Origin: Paratrimastix pyriformis
Taxonomy: Eukaryota > Preaxostyla > Paratrimastigidae
Length of the DNA: 64,000 nucleotides
Direction: 5' to 3'
NCBI GenBank assembly: GCA_027972325.1
Contig: JAPMOS010000049.1
Span: forward strand, 203,166-267,165
The notes beneath the pieces are model-generated. The model was not told the DNA's origin. It saw only the letters and a list, made by a program, of their open reading frames with translations, and did not search any database. This document shows, piece by piece, positions 11,929-30,628 of the stretch; the first letter of the stretch is position 1; each line of letters opens with the position of its first letter. The position numbers and the translations under genes were made by a program.

Positions 11929-13213
11929 TTGAATTCCTGAGGGGGGTGGAGCGGGGCGCGTCATCAGCCGGTCATCATCATCAGCCGGTTATCATCATCA
12001 GCCGGTCATCACCATCAGCCGGTCATCATCATCTGCCAATCACGATTCCATTTCCGCCCCCAATTCCCACCCTCGACTGAACCCTCCTCCACCCCTCCGC
12101 GCCCCCGCCCTGTGCCGGTGCAGGATGAAACCTGCGGGAAGCCCTTCGCGGAGTACGAGCGGCAGCTGATCACCTACCTGGACGTGCACCCGTTCTACGT
12201 GCCCATGCAGGAGCACCCCCCCAAGCAGGAAATCTACGACGTGTCGCCCCTCCGCTCCTGCGCCTGTCCGGCATGAAGACCCTCCCCCGCGGTTCTCCGT
12301 TTCTCTGCTGGCGATCTTGATGTTGAGATCCTGTTTGACGATCGGATGATCATGATGTTGACGGGTGTTGGATGGATGCTGCCACAGTCAAGGCCGCACC
12401 GCTGTCACCACTCGCATCGCCGCTCACGCCCAGCCCTCTCTGTGTGCGTGTGGCTGTGGGTGCAGACTACTCGTTCTGGTCGGCCCGCCCCTACCCGCCG
12501 CCCGCTCCCGGGGTGGTGAAGACGATCGGCCTGCCTTCGCCCATGGCCATCCTCAAGAAGCAACGCGGCGGCGCCAAGGTCGAGCTGTCCCCCCTGCAGT
12601 ACAACGCCGGCGCCGCTGCCATGAGCCCCGCCATGGCCGCCAACCCGGCCTCGACCATCCAGCCCCAGGCCATTGCGCCCAGCCCCATGATCGCCCCCAG
12701 CCCCATGGTCATGGTCGCCGCCCCCGCAACCGTCAGCCCTCCCGCCGCTGTCACCGTGACCGGTCCGCTGACGCCTCCGCTCCCGCGGTCACTCCATCGG
12801 CCAACGCCTCCCTGGACAGCAAAAATCTCATTTTGACCCACTTGGTCCTCTGCTTTCTGCTTTCTACTTCTGTTCTGCCTCCCCCAGTCGACGGCAGCTA
12901 CGCGGGCACGCCCGTCCAGGCCAACCCGATGCTGGCTGCCCCGATGGGCGGCATGAGCGTGGGCGTGCAGCCCATGATGGGCGGCATGGGTGTCCAGATG
13001 CAGCCCGACATGGGCATGGGCATGGGCGTGGGTGTCCAGATGGGCGGCATGGGTGATCAAATGCAGCCCGGCATGGGCATGGGCATGGGCGTGGGCGTCC
13101 AGATGCAGCCCGGTATGCAGATGGGCGGCATGGGTGTGGGCGTCCAGATGCAGCCCGGCATGGGCATGGGCATGGGCGTGGGTGTCCAGCAGCAGCCCAA
13201 CTGGGGCATGTAA
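7146..13213 (+). CDS. OSCA/TMEM63-superfamily channel-like membrane protein
   Basis: Polytopic membrane protein spread over a dozen or so exons. The chosen ATG begins MMMWMFVLMGLFGIGMMILYY, a first membrane segment; a second follows (YPWYFAFLDIGAVGVFIIMV, about 7437). Next is a cytosolic RRM-like region opening with SVEDYAVAVEELP (about 7557) and closing with GMAFVIFQKSADARKC (about 8885), separated by introns. The phrase SPPEATDVKWENL (about 9165) matches the APEPxDVxWxNL hinge of the OSCA/CSC1/TMEM63 family. At least six further hydrophobic segments follow, at about 9390, 9500, 10060, 10130, 10830 and 11770. The cytosolic C-terminus ends in Met/Gly-rich repeats. The family predicts mechanically gated cation channel or lipid-scramblase-like activity at a membrane. 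Overall similarity is modest, and an anoctamin/TMC-type relative is the alternative. Confidence 0.6.
7752..7798. repeat. (CCCTTG)n microsatellite
   Basis: Seven or so CCCTTG units, intronic in the channel-like gene. Confidence 0.85.
8050..8175. repeat. 15-bp tandem repeat ACAATGACACACCGC
   Basis: Eight head-to-tail copies of a 15-bp unit with C/A variants at one position, in an intron of the channel-like gene. There are no spacers, so it is not a CRISPR array. Confidence 0.9.
8525..8862. repeat. (ATC)n intronic microsatellite
   Basis: About 330 bp of ATC triplets with periodic CGCC interruptions. It yields long Ser, His, Ile or Met runs in different frames, none of them a real protein. Confidence 0.95.
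13127..13213 (+). repeat. coding Met/Gly-rich repeat end
   Basis: Tandem codons for MGMGMGVGVQMQPG-like units form the C-terminus of the channel-like protein from about 12920 to the TAA at 13211-13213. The repeat is in frame and therefore probably translated. Confidence 0.7.
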
Positions 13214-13705
13214 GGCATCCATCCCTTCTCCTTCCCCGGGCGATGTTGTAGTCTTTCCTTGAGCCAGCGGGATGGGGCGGCTTAATTTTTTTGGACTTTT
13301 CTCCTCCATTGCTTTTTCCCTCCATTGTTCGCCCTTCCTCCTCCCGCGTCGCGTGGCGACGCCACCACCTGCCCCTCCTTCCCGCCCCCCCGCCCCACGC
13401 GCACCCCCACGCGCCCCCTGCGTCTTGGGGTCATCGATCCCCGCCTGTCATCCCCACCATCCCTCCTGTGGGTTTTCTCATCGTTTGCGGTCGAAAATAA
13501 TTGTTTCGGCTTGGCGGCACAGGCCGAGTCGGGGGGGCCGAAGTCGAGGGGGCGGAACCCAAGTCGAGGGCAAACCAGAGGCTGTCCAAGGAAGGGCGCC
13601 ATCAACAAACGGAACGCAGGGCACCAACGGGGGTACCCCAGGCGGATGGAATCCGCGGATTCTTCTGTAGTTCTTGCCGGCTGGACAACCCCGCTGCGCG
13701 GGTGT
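13214..13705. other. convergent intergenic region
   Basis: About 490 bp between two convergent stop codons. Pyrimidine-rich. No gene or structured RNA was recognised. Confidence 0.5.
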
Positions 13706-20811
<7,106 letters not shown>

Positions 20812-21466
20812 GACTGCCACCAGCACCGCAACCCAAGCAGCACCCACAGCGGGACGCACACGAGCCACACCACAGTCACAAAAAGCACACGGATTCGCAC
20901 AAGAGGTGGCGTGAGCCAACCAATCCAACGTGCTTTGTTTTGTCCACATGGTGTGAAATGGCACTGGATGGCACTGGATGGCACTGGATGGCACTGGATG
21001 GCACGGGATGGATGTTGCTTTGTTTTGTCCACATGTTCACACTCCGGCGGTGCGTGCTATTCCCGTAGGGGCATTCCCTCCCCTCGACGGACGGTGCACG
21101 GCGGCGGGTCCGGTGGGTCTGCGCGGATGCGGAACCTCTGTGGCCTCGGCCTCTTCCGTTTTGATGGGACAAGAGCCATCGGGTTCGCCAACAGCATCAT
21201 CATCACCATCATCTCCGCCGGCATCATCATCCTCATCCTCATCCTCAACGTCATCATCAGCTGGGTCGCTGCGCGGAGAAAAGCAAGGAAAGAGAGGTGA
21301 GCGAGCGACCGGTCCGAGGGACCCCACACCGGATTGTCGGATCACCCGGGGTGAGGGATCGCGCGAACTGCCATTGTCCGACTGTTTGATTGCTTTTTTT
21401 TGTTTTTACAGGGTGCGTCTTATTGGGTCATTTTGACAGCAATCACCAGCTCCCATCTTTCACAGA

Positions 21467-23033
21467 TCAGCGCGCAGGTGGGGGCGGGGGCGGGGGCGGG
21501 GGGACGAACGGTGGGGCGACCACGAGAGGCAGCCGAGCCGGCGGGATGGCAGGCAGGGCCGCCAGATCGCACGGGGAAACGTCGAATGCCTGGGCGAAGA
21601 TGGAGGCGTTGTCCCGGCCCAGGATGGCGAAGACCAGGGCCCCGAAGTAGGGTCTGTACAGAGACGCCACCGAACGAAAAATCTCGGCAATTTCGGCGGG
21701 CGGGCAGTGGTATGCGCCTGTCGGGGGGCATGTGAAACATGATGGTGAATTTGGAGGGCCAGATACATCATCGTGATCACGATCCGAGCCGTGAGTGATG
21801 GGCGGGACGGCGGGGTGGGTGATTGGCGGGACGGCGGACGGACCGCAGCCGAGGGCCCCGAGGACGAAGACGTCGTGTCGGTGGGCCAGGGCCGTCTGGA
21901 AGGCCAGGTGGATCTTCTGGGACATCAGCCGGTGCTCGAAGGGCTCCAGCCGCCCTGCCCGCCCCAAAGGGACCAACCCCCAGGGGATAAGAGTATTGGC
22001 TGCAGGGGGAGCGGACCGTCGCGGGTGAGGGGCGGGTTCTTTACGGCTGCCACGGAGACGAACGAAATGGCGACCGGCCGGTCGAAGGCCGCGAAGCCCT
22101 GCGCCTCCGATGCCCGGAAGACGGGCACGGCAGGCGAGTAGACGGAGTACATGGGCGGCCAGGGATATCTGTAGAACCCCGGGGTGTGTGAGACTGTTCC
22201 AGAAGGACAGCAGGGTAAACAGACCGAATTTTGGCGGATGGCGAGAGCTCCTGGTCGATGCAGGCCCAGAGTGCCGACCGACGGCAGAGATTCTCCTCCT
22301 GTGCCGCATCGCCCCGCTTGTAGCCACCACCCGGGTTGAGGAACGAGGCCAAGTTTAGAACGGCCGGGTTATGTCCGCGCACCGCAAGATGGAGTCCTGT
22401 GTCAAGCGAGTCGGCGGACACGACAAAGACAGGGCACATCAGCGATCGGCTGACGTGGGGCATTCGTTGTGGATCCGAGTAAGTGAGGGTGCCGTTGATC
22501 GCGCGGAATATCGGGTCAGTATTTCGCCACGATCGTACTATACTCACAGTTTCTAATGTAGACCACCGACGCATTCCACGAATACCGTCCTCATTGTTGG
22601 AATCTACAAAACTGCGGAAGACAGCGAGCCACTGGGCTGCATTCAGGAAATGGTTGGCCCATGGTGTGGCGAATGGATTCTGCACGTGAGCAAGTTCATG
22701 GACATGATCCACGAGGCCCTGCAACGAATCCATAAATTCCGGTAAGAACGAAGATTGTTCCTGGAACCACGGGGGTCTAGCCGTTGCCGCAGATGGCGTT
22801 TTGTTGTTGTTTCTCGCGAAGGCGAGGAGTTCGAGACGAGGATGATAGGATTCAGGATTCAAGAAGCCCGTCTGTACACGAAAATTCGGTGTCACACTCA
22901 CACGATGGGAACAGCTTACTTTCTGATGTGCAGGGTCCCTCCAGAATGACCGAACCTGCCCCTTATCAGACTTCAACGCACGATCAAAAACCCGCCCGAG
23001 TTCCAACTCCGCCGCAAAACGCCGGCGGCTCAA
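21467..23033 (-). CDS. microbial-type poly(ADP-ribose) glycohydrolase (DUF2263/TIGR02452)
   Basis: Macrodomain-like PARG of the bacterial/protist type, expected to remove ADP-ribose chains from proteins. The exon near 22200-22450 carries the family core: FVVSADSLDTGLHLA, then AVLNLASFLNPGGGYKRGDA, followed by AQEENLCRRSALW. The PGGGxxxGxxAQEE loop holds the catalytic acidic residues. Downstream exons give AVPVFR...VAISFVSVAA, then QKIHLAFQTALAHRHDVFVLGALGCG. The last gives GAYHCPPAEIAEIFRSV...FGALVFAILG. A Pro-rich tail ends at an in-frame TGA (21467). The start is uncertain: the frame opens at 23033, but part of 22770-22930 may be intronic and Met at about 22733 is an alternative. The next gene downstream encodes PBZ fingers. 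The two could be a single fusion only if the TGA is removed by splicing. Confidence 0.82.
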
Positions 23034-23124
23034 CCTGTGTCTGATTATTCCTCATCACTTCGCTGATCTCGCCCAGAGGCCACCCTCGATTGCCTCTCCG
23101 ATATCGGAAGAGGTTCCGCTGGTT
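23034..23124. promoter_or_regulatory. compact divergent promoter
   Basis: Only about 90 bp separate the farthest upstream ATG of the PARG-type gene (-) from the ATG of the LRR gene (+), so both promoters must overlap here or extend into the first exons. No TATA-like motif seen. Confidence 0.35.
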
Positions 23125-24979
23125 ATGACCAACGAAGAACGGCGGCTCGTCTCCTGGATCCAACAGTTCCACGACGCCGAGGTCTACTCTCCCCCGTCCT
23201 TGCCGTCCCCTCACTCCTCCCCTGCCAGATGAACCTGGACGGGTTCACGTTCAGTGACGATGGGATGGCTGCCATTGGGGGAGCCCTGCGCGCCTTGCAA
23301 AAGCCGCCCGAGACGGTCTGGAGCGCCCCCTCCCCATCCCATCCCCATCAGCACCAGCATCTGCGCGATCGCCCCCGGGGGCCCAATGTCCCCTTGTTCT
23401 TGCTGCTGCCCTTTGATCTTCATTTCTCCCCATCAACCCCGCAACCACTCACCTCCCGGCCCGTTCTCTGGTGCGCAGCTGAACATGACTCACACCCTGA
23501 TGGGCTACCGGGGCGCTGCTGCCCTAGGGGACTGCCTGCGTTACGATACCGGCTTGAAAACCGTCCGTGGTGTGCGTGCGTGCGTCTATCTGTGCTATTT
23601 GTCTGTTTGTTTGTTCTTCCGTCTGTCTGTCTCTGTCTGTCTCTGTCTGTCTCTGTCTGTCTCTGTCTGTCTCTGTCTGTCTCTGTCTGTCTGTCTGTCT
23701 CTGTCTGTCTGTCTGTCTGTCTCTGTCTGTCTCTTCTGTCGGGGGGGGGCTGTCTGACCATTGCGAATCACCGCTACCTCCTTGTCCCCCTGCCTCTCGC
23801 CCCCCGCAGCTCATCCTGAACGGCGCCCGGATGGGCGAAGGAGGCGCCGTCTTCCTCGCAAAGTCCCTCCGGCAGAACGCCTCCCTTCGCAAGGTCCGCT
23901 CGCACCCACCCGGCGTCCTTCCTCTTCCTGGGGGCAAGCAACGGCCTTTCGTTGTGCCGAAATCAATGTTCATGGATCCTCCTGCTGTGCCACTCGTCAC
24001 CCGCACCCCTCCGACCGTGTGGGATGGGGATGGTACTGATGTGGCGTTTGGGACTTGGGGTGGTGGTGGCGGGTGGGCAGCTTGACCTGCGTCTGTCTCA
24101 GATCGGCCCCGAGGCCGCACGGGCACTCGCGGACGCCTTGCGGGGGAACGCCGGCCTGCAGGTGGTCAGTATATTGGTGTCACCCCACCACGCACCACAC
24201 GTCACATGCTGCAGACCACGCTACACCCTCAACCAGTCTTTCTTCCCGTTCCTGACTTCACTCGATGGTACGCACCACCAACGCCGCCGCCGCCGCCACC
24301 ACCACCACCACCACCACCACCACCACCACCACCACCACCACCACCACCACCACCACCACCACCACCACCACCACCACCACCACCACCACCACCACCACCA
24401 CCACCACCACCACCACCACCACCACCCACCACCACCCACCACCCACCACCACCCACCACCCACCACCCACCACCACCCACCACCCACCACCCACCACCAA
24501 CCAACCACCACCAACCCCCACCAACCACCACCAACCACCACCAACCATCAACCACCAAGGTCCGAGGGCTTTGGCGAGACATCCCGCGCCCGCACAATAT
24601 CGAACCTCTATCCAGAACGGCCGCGGGACCGCATCTTTTGCCACCAGTGCCGTTTTTCTGGCGGCAGATCGGGGTGGATTCTCTTCTCCGGCTGGCTGTT
24701 TGTCTCGTGTTCAACATTCACCACTGCTCAACCGGGGCGCGTGCTCATGTACCGCGGCTGGGTGGGTGGGACAGCTGCTGCTCTCCGACAACCGGATCGC
24801 CGACTCGGGCGCCCTCGCCATGGCCGAGGGCCTCGAGGCGAACAGCACCCTCAGGGAGGTCCGCACTCACCCGTCTCACAGTCCACCATCCTCCATGGGT
24901 ACCACCATCATCTCGCCCCACCCTCTTCTGCACCTCGCGTTCCTTTGGGTGCATTTTCATCGCGATCATCCTCCTCCTC

Positions 24980-25011
<32 letters not shown>

Positions 25012-25212
25012 GTCATCGTCATCATCATCATCATCATCGTCCTTTCCACGCACGGCTTCTTGGTGTCTGCGCGGATGCAGCTTTGGCTGGACGGCGCCCA
25101 GATCACAGACGCGAGCGCCGGAATCCTGGCTCGCGCCCTGGCCGTCAACAACGCCCTCCGAGAGGTCTGCATCCCCCCCCCCCCCCCCCCCCCCCCCGGC
25201 CGTCGTCATCAC

Positions 25213-25284
<72 letters not shown>

Positions 25285-26118
25285 GCCGTCATCATCCAGT
25301 CATCATCCTGCCGTCATCCTGCCGTCATCATCCAGTCATCAGTAGGCGGCGCCAGCAAGCATCGGTCATCGCATGCTCCATCCCCCATCACGCGTCCGGT
25401 CTCTCGCGGCGTGCAGCTGCACCTGGAGCGCAACCAGATCGGCCCCGGTGGCGGGTCGGCCCTGGCCGATGGCCTCACAGGCAACACGCGCCTCCCTCAC
25501 GGTCCGTACTCACCTTGTTGATGATGCTGATGCTGATGTTGATGATGGATGTCCATGGTCAGTTTTTGTTCCGGCTTTCAGCAAAAATCTGACGCCACCG
25601 CCACACCACCACTCACCCGCTGTCGTGGTGATGCTCGGTGGTTTCGCTCCCCGACACTTTTTTCTGGCTGTGCGCACCATGGCGCGACGGGGGCGGGGTG
25701 CAGCTTGTGCTGGATGGCAACCAGATCGGAGACGAGGGCGCAGTTGCCTTCGGCCGGCTGCTCGCCCACAACGGCATCCTGAGAAATGTCTGGACCCCGC
25801 CACTGCCGTCTGTCATCTCGCTGTCGTTCCCCCCCCCCCCCCCCCCCCCCCCCCGGGTAGTTGTGGCTGTGCCGGAACCAGATCGGGGACGAGGGGGCCA
25901 CCGCTTTGGCTGACGGCCTCAAGATCAACACCACCATGACCCAGGTCGGACCCGCTTTGCTGGTTGCCTAGGGGGGGGTGGGGCACGAGACATGGGCACT
26001 CATGTTTCGTGGTCTGTGTGTGACTTCCCCGGGGCAGCTCCACCTGCATGAGGGCAACCGCCTCTCGGGCCGGTGTTCGTCTGCCCTGTTCCAGCAGGAT
26101 GCCCAACGCATCTTCTAG
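23125..26118 (+). CDS. leucine-rich-repeat protein (ribonuclease-inhibitor/NLR-type repeats)
   Basis: Short N-terminal exon (MTNEERRLVSWIQQF) followed by about ten exons. Most encode one LRR of roughly 28 residues of the RI/NLRC type, with consensus LxLxxNxIGxxGAxALAxxLxxNxxLxxV. Exon starts read LNMTHTLMG (23480), LILNGARMG (23810), LDLRLSQIG (24080), LLLSDNRIA (24772), LWLDGAQIT (25080), LHLERNQIG (25416), LVLDGNQIG (25702) and LWLCRNQIG (25860). The last, LHLHEGNRL (26038), ends in TAG at 26116. Donors are GTCTG, GTCCG, GTCAG or GTCGG throughout. No signal peptide, membrane segment or NACHT domain is visible, so a cytosolic protein-protein interaction scaffold is the likely role. Partner unknown. 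Confidence 0.82.
23612..23738. repeat. (TCTG)n / TGTCTGTCTC repeat
   Basis: Intronic tract of GTCT units in the LRR gene. It also contains many potential GTCTG donor-like motifs. Confidence 0.85.
24284..24548. repeat. (CAC)n microsatellite with CACCCAC derivative
   Basis: About 135 bp of pure CAC triplets grading into CCACCACCCACC units, in an intron of the LRR gene. Confidence 0.95.
25169..25300. repeat. poly-C tract plus (ATC)n
   Basis: A long C-run followed by an uninterrupted ATC/CAT run, in the intron between LRR exons. Confidence 0.9.
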
Positions 26119-26379
26119 GTTGGGATCTAGTTGGGGAAGAGGGCTCCTCCCCCATTCTTTCGAAATGCTCTTTTGTTTTTTTCTCCGGCCGTCATTTTTC
26201 TCATCCACCTATTCCTCCTTGTTTTTCTCCGGCTTTTTGTACTTGTTTTTTGAGTTGTTCTCTTCGCCAAAAATCGTTGTTTTGAACCGACAGACGAGTC
26301 CGTCAAACCCCAGCTCTTTCCGCTCATTCGCGTGGGCTCAAATTTCAAACTTCAGGAGGAGGATTTGAAATTCAACCCC

Positions 26380-28693
26380 ATGAGCGCCGAAGAAATCTCC
26401 AGCCAATCGCATCAAGAAGCAGTTGTTCTGCAGGAAAACCTTCCTGTTAACGAGTCAAACCTCGTTGGTCAAAACCATGGCGAGGATCAACCGCTGAAGC
26501 CTCCTCCACCTCGCTCTCTCCCACTATCACGCGCCGAACGAATGCAGCGGGAGGCCTTTGGTGAGCAGGGATCATTGGATGCGGTCCTCAAGCCTCCATC
26601 TCTTCACTGGACCCAGCGTGCCAAAACCAACCATGTCTCCTCCCCAAAACACGATGAGAAACCTGTCAGTGGCGGTGTTGGAGGTGGACTCGAAACCAAG
26701 CCACCACAGCCTCATCTCGCGGAAGTTCTCCGCCGGCAAACTCATTCGCGTTTTGGTCTTCGGCCCACAAACCCGAAGTCTACTGTCCAGCCATCCACCA
26801 CTCAATCTGCAGCGAATGGTCTGCGTTTTTTTCTCCACCACCCCCAAAACATTTCGTCATCTCGAATGACTAGATGCCTCCACAATGTCGGCCCCTCCCC
26901 CGGCTGCCCGTCCCCGGCACCCCACTCGCGCCGAGATGGCACAGCAAAACGTGTTATCTTCTTTCGGTGGCTCCCTGGGGGCGGTCTCATTTGTCAAGAA
27001 GACGCCCGCTTTCGGCTATCGCCGGGGTGCTCAACCCACTGCCGACGCCTGCACGCCCGCCGATGCGGTTCCGGCTGTGGATGGAACCCCGGCACAAGAC
27101 GAGGTCCTCAACACGGAGGCGCATTCGGCCAAAGTGCTCCCCGTGCTGGACGAGACCCCGCCACCACCCCCCGAGGACACTCACCATCTGACTTCCCTCG
27201 AGCGGGCCCGTCGTGAGGTCTGCTTCCCCGCCGGCCGTCCCACAACCTCACCCGGCTATCCCCCTGGTTGCGTAGGCTCTTGCTGCCTTCCAAGGCCTCT
27301 CGCTCGACTCGACCCTGAAGCCCGCCAAGCACGGTCTGTCGCTTTGCCCTGATTCGATACGGCAAGTGCTGACCTGGCCCTCCAGAGGCGACAGCCCATT
27401 CGTCTGCCGAGACGCCCAGCCGTCCACGGACGGCACACCTGAGCCGAGCCGCCCAGGCCCAGGCGGATGTCTGTGCCCTCGTATTTGGGCTGTTGCCAGC
27501 ATGACCCCCCTCGCCTCCCCCCCACAGGCACTGGTGGCCTTCGGTGGCCTTCCTCTGGGCAAGTGCCTGACTCCTGCCACGCCACGCCCCCGGCCCGGCC
27601 ACCGGTCGATCGCTGCTCCTGCGATCGCTGACGCCCCGGCCTCCGCCGCCCCGGCCGAGTCCGAGCAGGCCACCATGACCCCTCCAGCAACGCCACCCCC
27701 TCCCCCGCCCGCTGAGGCAGCCGATGCGGTCACGACAACCGTGACTACCCCGGCCCCGGCCCCCCCTACATGCCCGGCCCCCTGCCCTCCCCCTGCTGAT
27801 GTCGTCACCGTCGCTCCTCCATGCGAGGAGGGCGCTGCCTCCGTCCCTCTTGGAGAGGTGACAGCAGCCACGGAGTCCCCCGTTGTCGAGGCCGCCCCCG
27901 CCCCTGTGGTGGAGGCCGCCCCTGTGGAGGCCGCCCCCGCCCCTGTGGTGGAGGCCGCCCCGCCCCTGTGGTGGAGGCCGCCCCTGTGGAGGCCGCCCCC
28001 GTGGAGGTCGTCCCCGCCCCTGTGGAGGCCGCCCCTGTGGAGGCCGCCCCTGTGGAGGCCGCCCCTGTGGAGGCCGCCCCTGTGGAGGCCGCCCCTGTGG
28101 AGGCCGCCCCTGTGGAGGCCGCCCCTGTGGAGGCCGCCCCTGTGGAGGTCGTCCCCGCCCCTGTGGAGGCCGCCCCTGTGGAGGCCGCCCCTGTGGAGGC
28201 CGCCCCTGTGGAGGCCGCCCCCGTGGAGGCCGCCCCCGTGGAGGCCGCCCCCGTGGAGGCCGCCCCCGTGGAGGTCGCCCCCGCCCCTGTGGAGGCCGCC
28301 CCTGTCGAGGCTGCCCCTGAGGCCGCCCTCGTGGAGACCGCCCCCGCCTCCTCTGTCGAAGTGGCTGTCCCTGCCGTCCTGGCGTCTCCGTCCACCCCGG
28401 CACGGGTTGCGCCCCAAATGGAAGTGCCCCTGGTGGCTCTGGACGGCTCCCCATCGCAGCATCCCAGCCCTCGCAAGCCGGCCAGCCCTGCCCGCTCGCC
28501 CGTCCGCTCGCCCGTCCGCTCGCCCGCACGTTCGGTTTGCAGCACCCCGAAGGCATCACCGGCCCGGTCAGCCCGCTCGCCGGCCACCCCCGCCACCTTG
28601 TCCCCTATGGCTGCTGTCACCCCGGCCAAGGAGGCCGCCGCCCCCTCGTCACTGCCCCTCCCGTCGGCCGATGAAGAGGCAGTCATGGATTAA
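26380..28693 (+). CDS. disordered Pro/Ala-rich protein with PVEAA repeats
   Basis: Not assignable to a known family. The N-terminal part (from MSAEEISSQS; an in-frame ATG also occurs at 26332) contains SRAERMQREAFG, echoed later by LTSLERARREV (about 27190). These may be copies of a short helical motif at exon ends. Middle exons include SSFGGSLGAVSFVKKTPAFGY (about 26960). The C-terminal half is a tandem array of a 15-nt unit coding PVEAA/PVEVV (27880-28320), then Ser/Pro-rich RSPVRSPVRSP, ending SADEEAVMD at 28693. A one-base difference in a C-run near 27961 shifts the frame within the repeat. The protein would be almost wholly disordered and acidic in the repeat. Function unknown. Confidence 0.5.
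27884..28312 (+). repeat. 15-bp coding minisatellite (PVEAA)
   Basis: About 27 tandem copies of CCTGTGGAGGCCGCC with CCCGCC and GTCGTC variants. In frame with the upstream and downstream parts of the gene except for the 1-nt step near 27961. Confidence 0.9.
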
Positions 28694-29476
28694 GAGCGCG
28701 AGATGATGGTCCCCAAGCGAAGTCGGGTGAGCCTTCTCTTTTCAATGCCACCGTCGGGCCTTGGAGGCCCAGACGGGCTATCCCCCCCCCCCCCCCCCCC
28801 CGTCCGCCCGCCCACTGCGTATGGTGGGTGGGTGCGAGTCGTCTCTTTGGGCTGCTGGTTTTTCATGTGAATGCGTCTCAGCACCGATTCCTTCCCTTTC
28901 CGAATCCGAGGAGTTTGGGTTGGAGCCTCCGAAGCCGGACGGGGGGGGGGGTGGCGGCCCACCCTGCGACCGGGAAGTCGTTATACCAGGCACCGATGAC
29001 GAGCAGGCGTGGGGCGCGACCCGAACGCCACTTCACCTCTCCCTCCTCCTCCTCCTCCTCCCCTCCCCCCCCCCCCCCCCCCCCCTGGAAGTGAGGGCCG
29101 CAGGAATCGCCACACACACCCTGCCTTCTCATCTATGGCCCAACCATTCCACAGCCCCTGCGAATAGAGCCCCGCCAACCAAAGTTGGGCCTCCCTCCCT
29201 CCCCCCCTCCATAAGAGGGAGCGCCCGGGGATCTCTTGGCTCAGGGCATGACCGCATGCTTCGCGGCGCCATCCCCACCATGCCCCGCCGAAAGCGCCCC
29301 GCGGGAAACGAATGGGCCAAGGGATTGAGGATGGAAGAGGGGAGGAGATGAAAACGAGAAGAAGAAGGAGACGGGCGAGGCAGTCGTACTGGTACAAAGA
29401 GAACAAAGGCGACGAGCCGGTGGCCAAACACCAGCGCGGAGGGTCGGAGCCACACCGTCGCCATAACCCGGGGGTT
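28694..29476. other. convergent intergenic region with homopolymer runs
   Basis: About 780 bp between the convergent PVEAA-protein gene and the SF-assemblin gene. Contains C-runs at about 28783-28801 and 29067-29086 and a G-run near 28940. No convincing exon was found on either strand. Confidence 0.45.
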
Positions 29477-30455
29477 CTAATGGGTGACCAGGTGCAGGCC
29501 CTCCTGCAGCCGTGCCGCGATCTCGTCGACGGTGGCCACAATGTGGGCCTCGGACTGCTCGCGGCTCTGCTGCTCGGTCTGCAGGATGTTGTGCAGTGCG
29601 GCTATCTCCCCGAGGACATGCGCCCGGAACTGCTCGTCGGCCTTACCCCGGACGCGCTCGTTCTCGGACCAGTCATCCCGGAGCTGGGTCAGAGCCGCCT
29701 CACGGCCCACCTTCTCGGCGTCCATGCGTTCCTGCAGACGGAAGCAGTCGTCCCCGGCTCGCTTCACAATCTGGTTCTCGCGTTCCAGCCGGGCCATCTT
29801 CTCCATCTCAAACGTGTTCTGGAAGAAGGCATTTTTGGAATCCGGGTCAGGTGAGGGGGAAAAGAGTGCAAACCTGGAGTTGGTTCAGCTGGCGAAGAAG
29901 GATCGCGTTGGTGTCCTCAACCTCCTAATCACCGAAAAATGTGATCAGAGGGTGAAGCCGGCAGGGCTGTGATTCAATGGGACCTTTTGGCGGCACTCCT
30001 TCTCGTCACGAATCTCGTGCTCGAGCTGGGTGATCCGGGTGTTCAGGGATTCAACGGCAGTCATGATCTGGCGGAGCTTATCCTTCAGGTCAGTCTCGAG
30101 AGCTTCCTGCAATCCCGTCACTCGCTGTTCAATCAGTCCCTGAAGAGTGCGATCGGCTTCTTGCCGCCTTTTAATTTCCTGGTGGTGGAAAAGCAACCGC
30201 GTCAGAATTAGCGCCAAAAATCTAGCAGGCAAAACAGCTGACCAGGGTCAGGTTCTTCTCGATCTTGGTAACAACTTCGCGAAGAGCCTGAACACGAATC
30301 TCGTCGTCCGCACGACGTTGCTGAGCCTCCGTTTCGATATCAGAGTGGAAACTGGAAAAGCGGCTCTGCAAGAGGGAAAGCCGCTGGGTGAGGGGGGACA
30401 ACTGGTCCTTGTGGGGAGTCTGAGGGGAAGGAGAGCTGGGCGGCGGGGTGCTCAT
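29477..30455 (-). CDS. SF-assemblin / beta-giardin family coiled-coil protein
   Basis: Non-contractile striated-fibre protein that normally builds the system I fibres linked to flagellar basal bodies. The start MSTPPPSSPSPQ (cat at 30453-30455) gives the short Pro/Ser-rich head typical of the family. A rod follows beginning LSLLQSRFSSFHSDIETE, then QQRRADDEIRVQALREVV. After an intron come IKRRQEADRTLQGLIEQRV and DKLRQIMTAVESLNTRITQLE. After a second intron come EKMARLERENQIVKRAG and HVLGEIAALHNILQTEQQ, with the stop at 29477. The heptad pattern and block order match green-algal SF-assemblin, with total length close to the usual 260-300 residues. An upstream in-frame Met at 30500 is less likely. 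It implies a flagellated cell. Confidence 0.85.
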
Positions 30456-30628
30456 TCTTGTTTCGCTCGGCTCGAGCAAACGAATAATGCCAGGGAGCAA
30501 TAAACTTGAAATGTTTTCAAGCGCTTTTCTTGAATGTTCCCACTTCCCCCGATTGATAGCGGCACAAAAAGGATTCAGTTGGCATGTGGCAGAAATTCAG
30601 AAGGATTATATAAGGATTACTGTCGGAT

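Noticed and set aside
24265-24540. Poly-His/Thr/Pro frames on the + strand and Trp/Gly/Val frames on the other
   Set aside because: Products of the (CAC)n intronic microsatellite in the LRR gene.
27108-28559. Long minus-strand Gly/Arg/Pro-rich frames
   Set aside because: Shadow of the PVEAA minisatellite, which is open in several frames; the + strand frame joins sensible flanking sequence.
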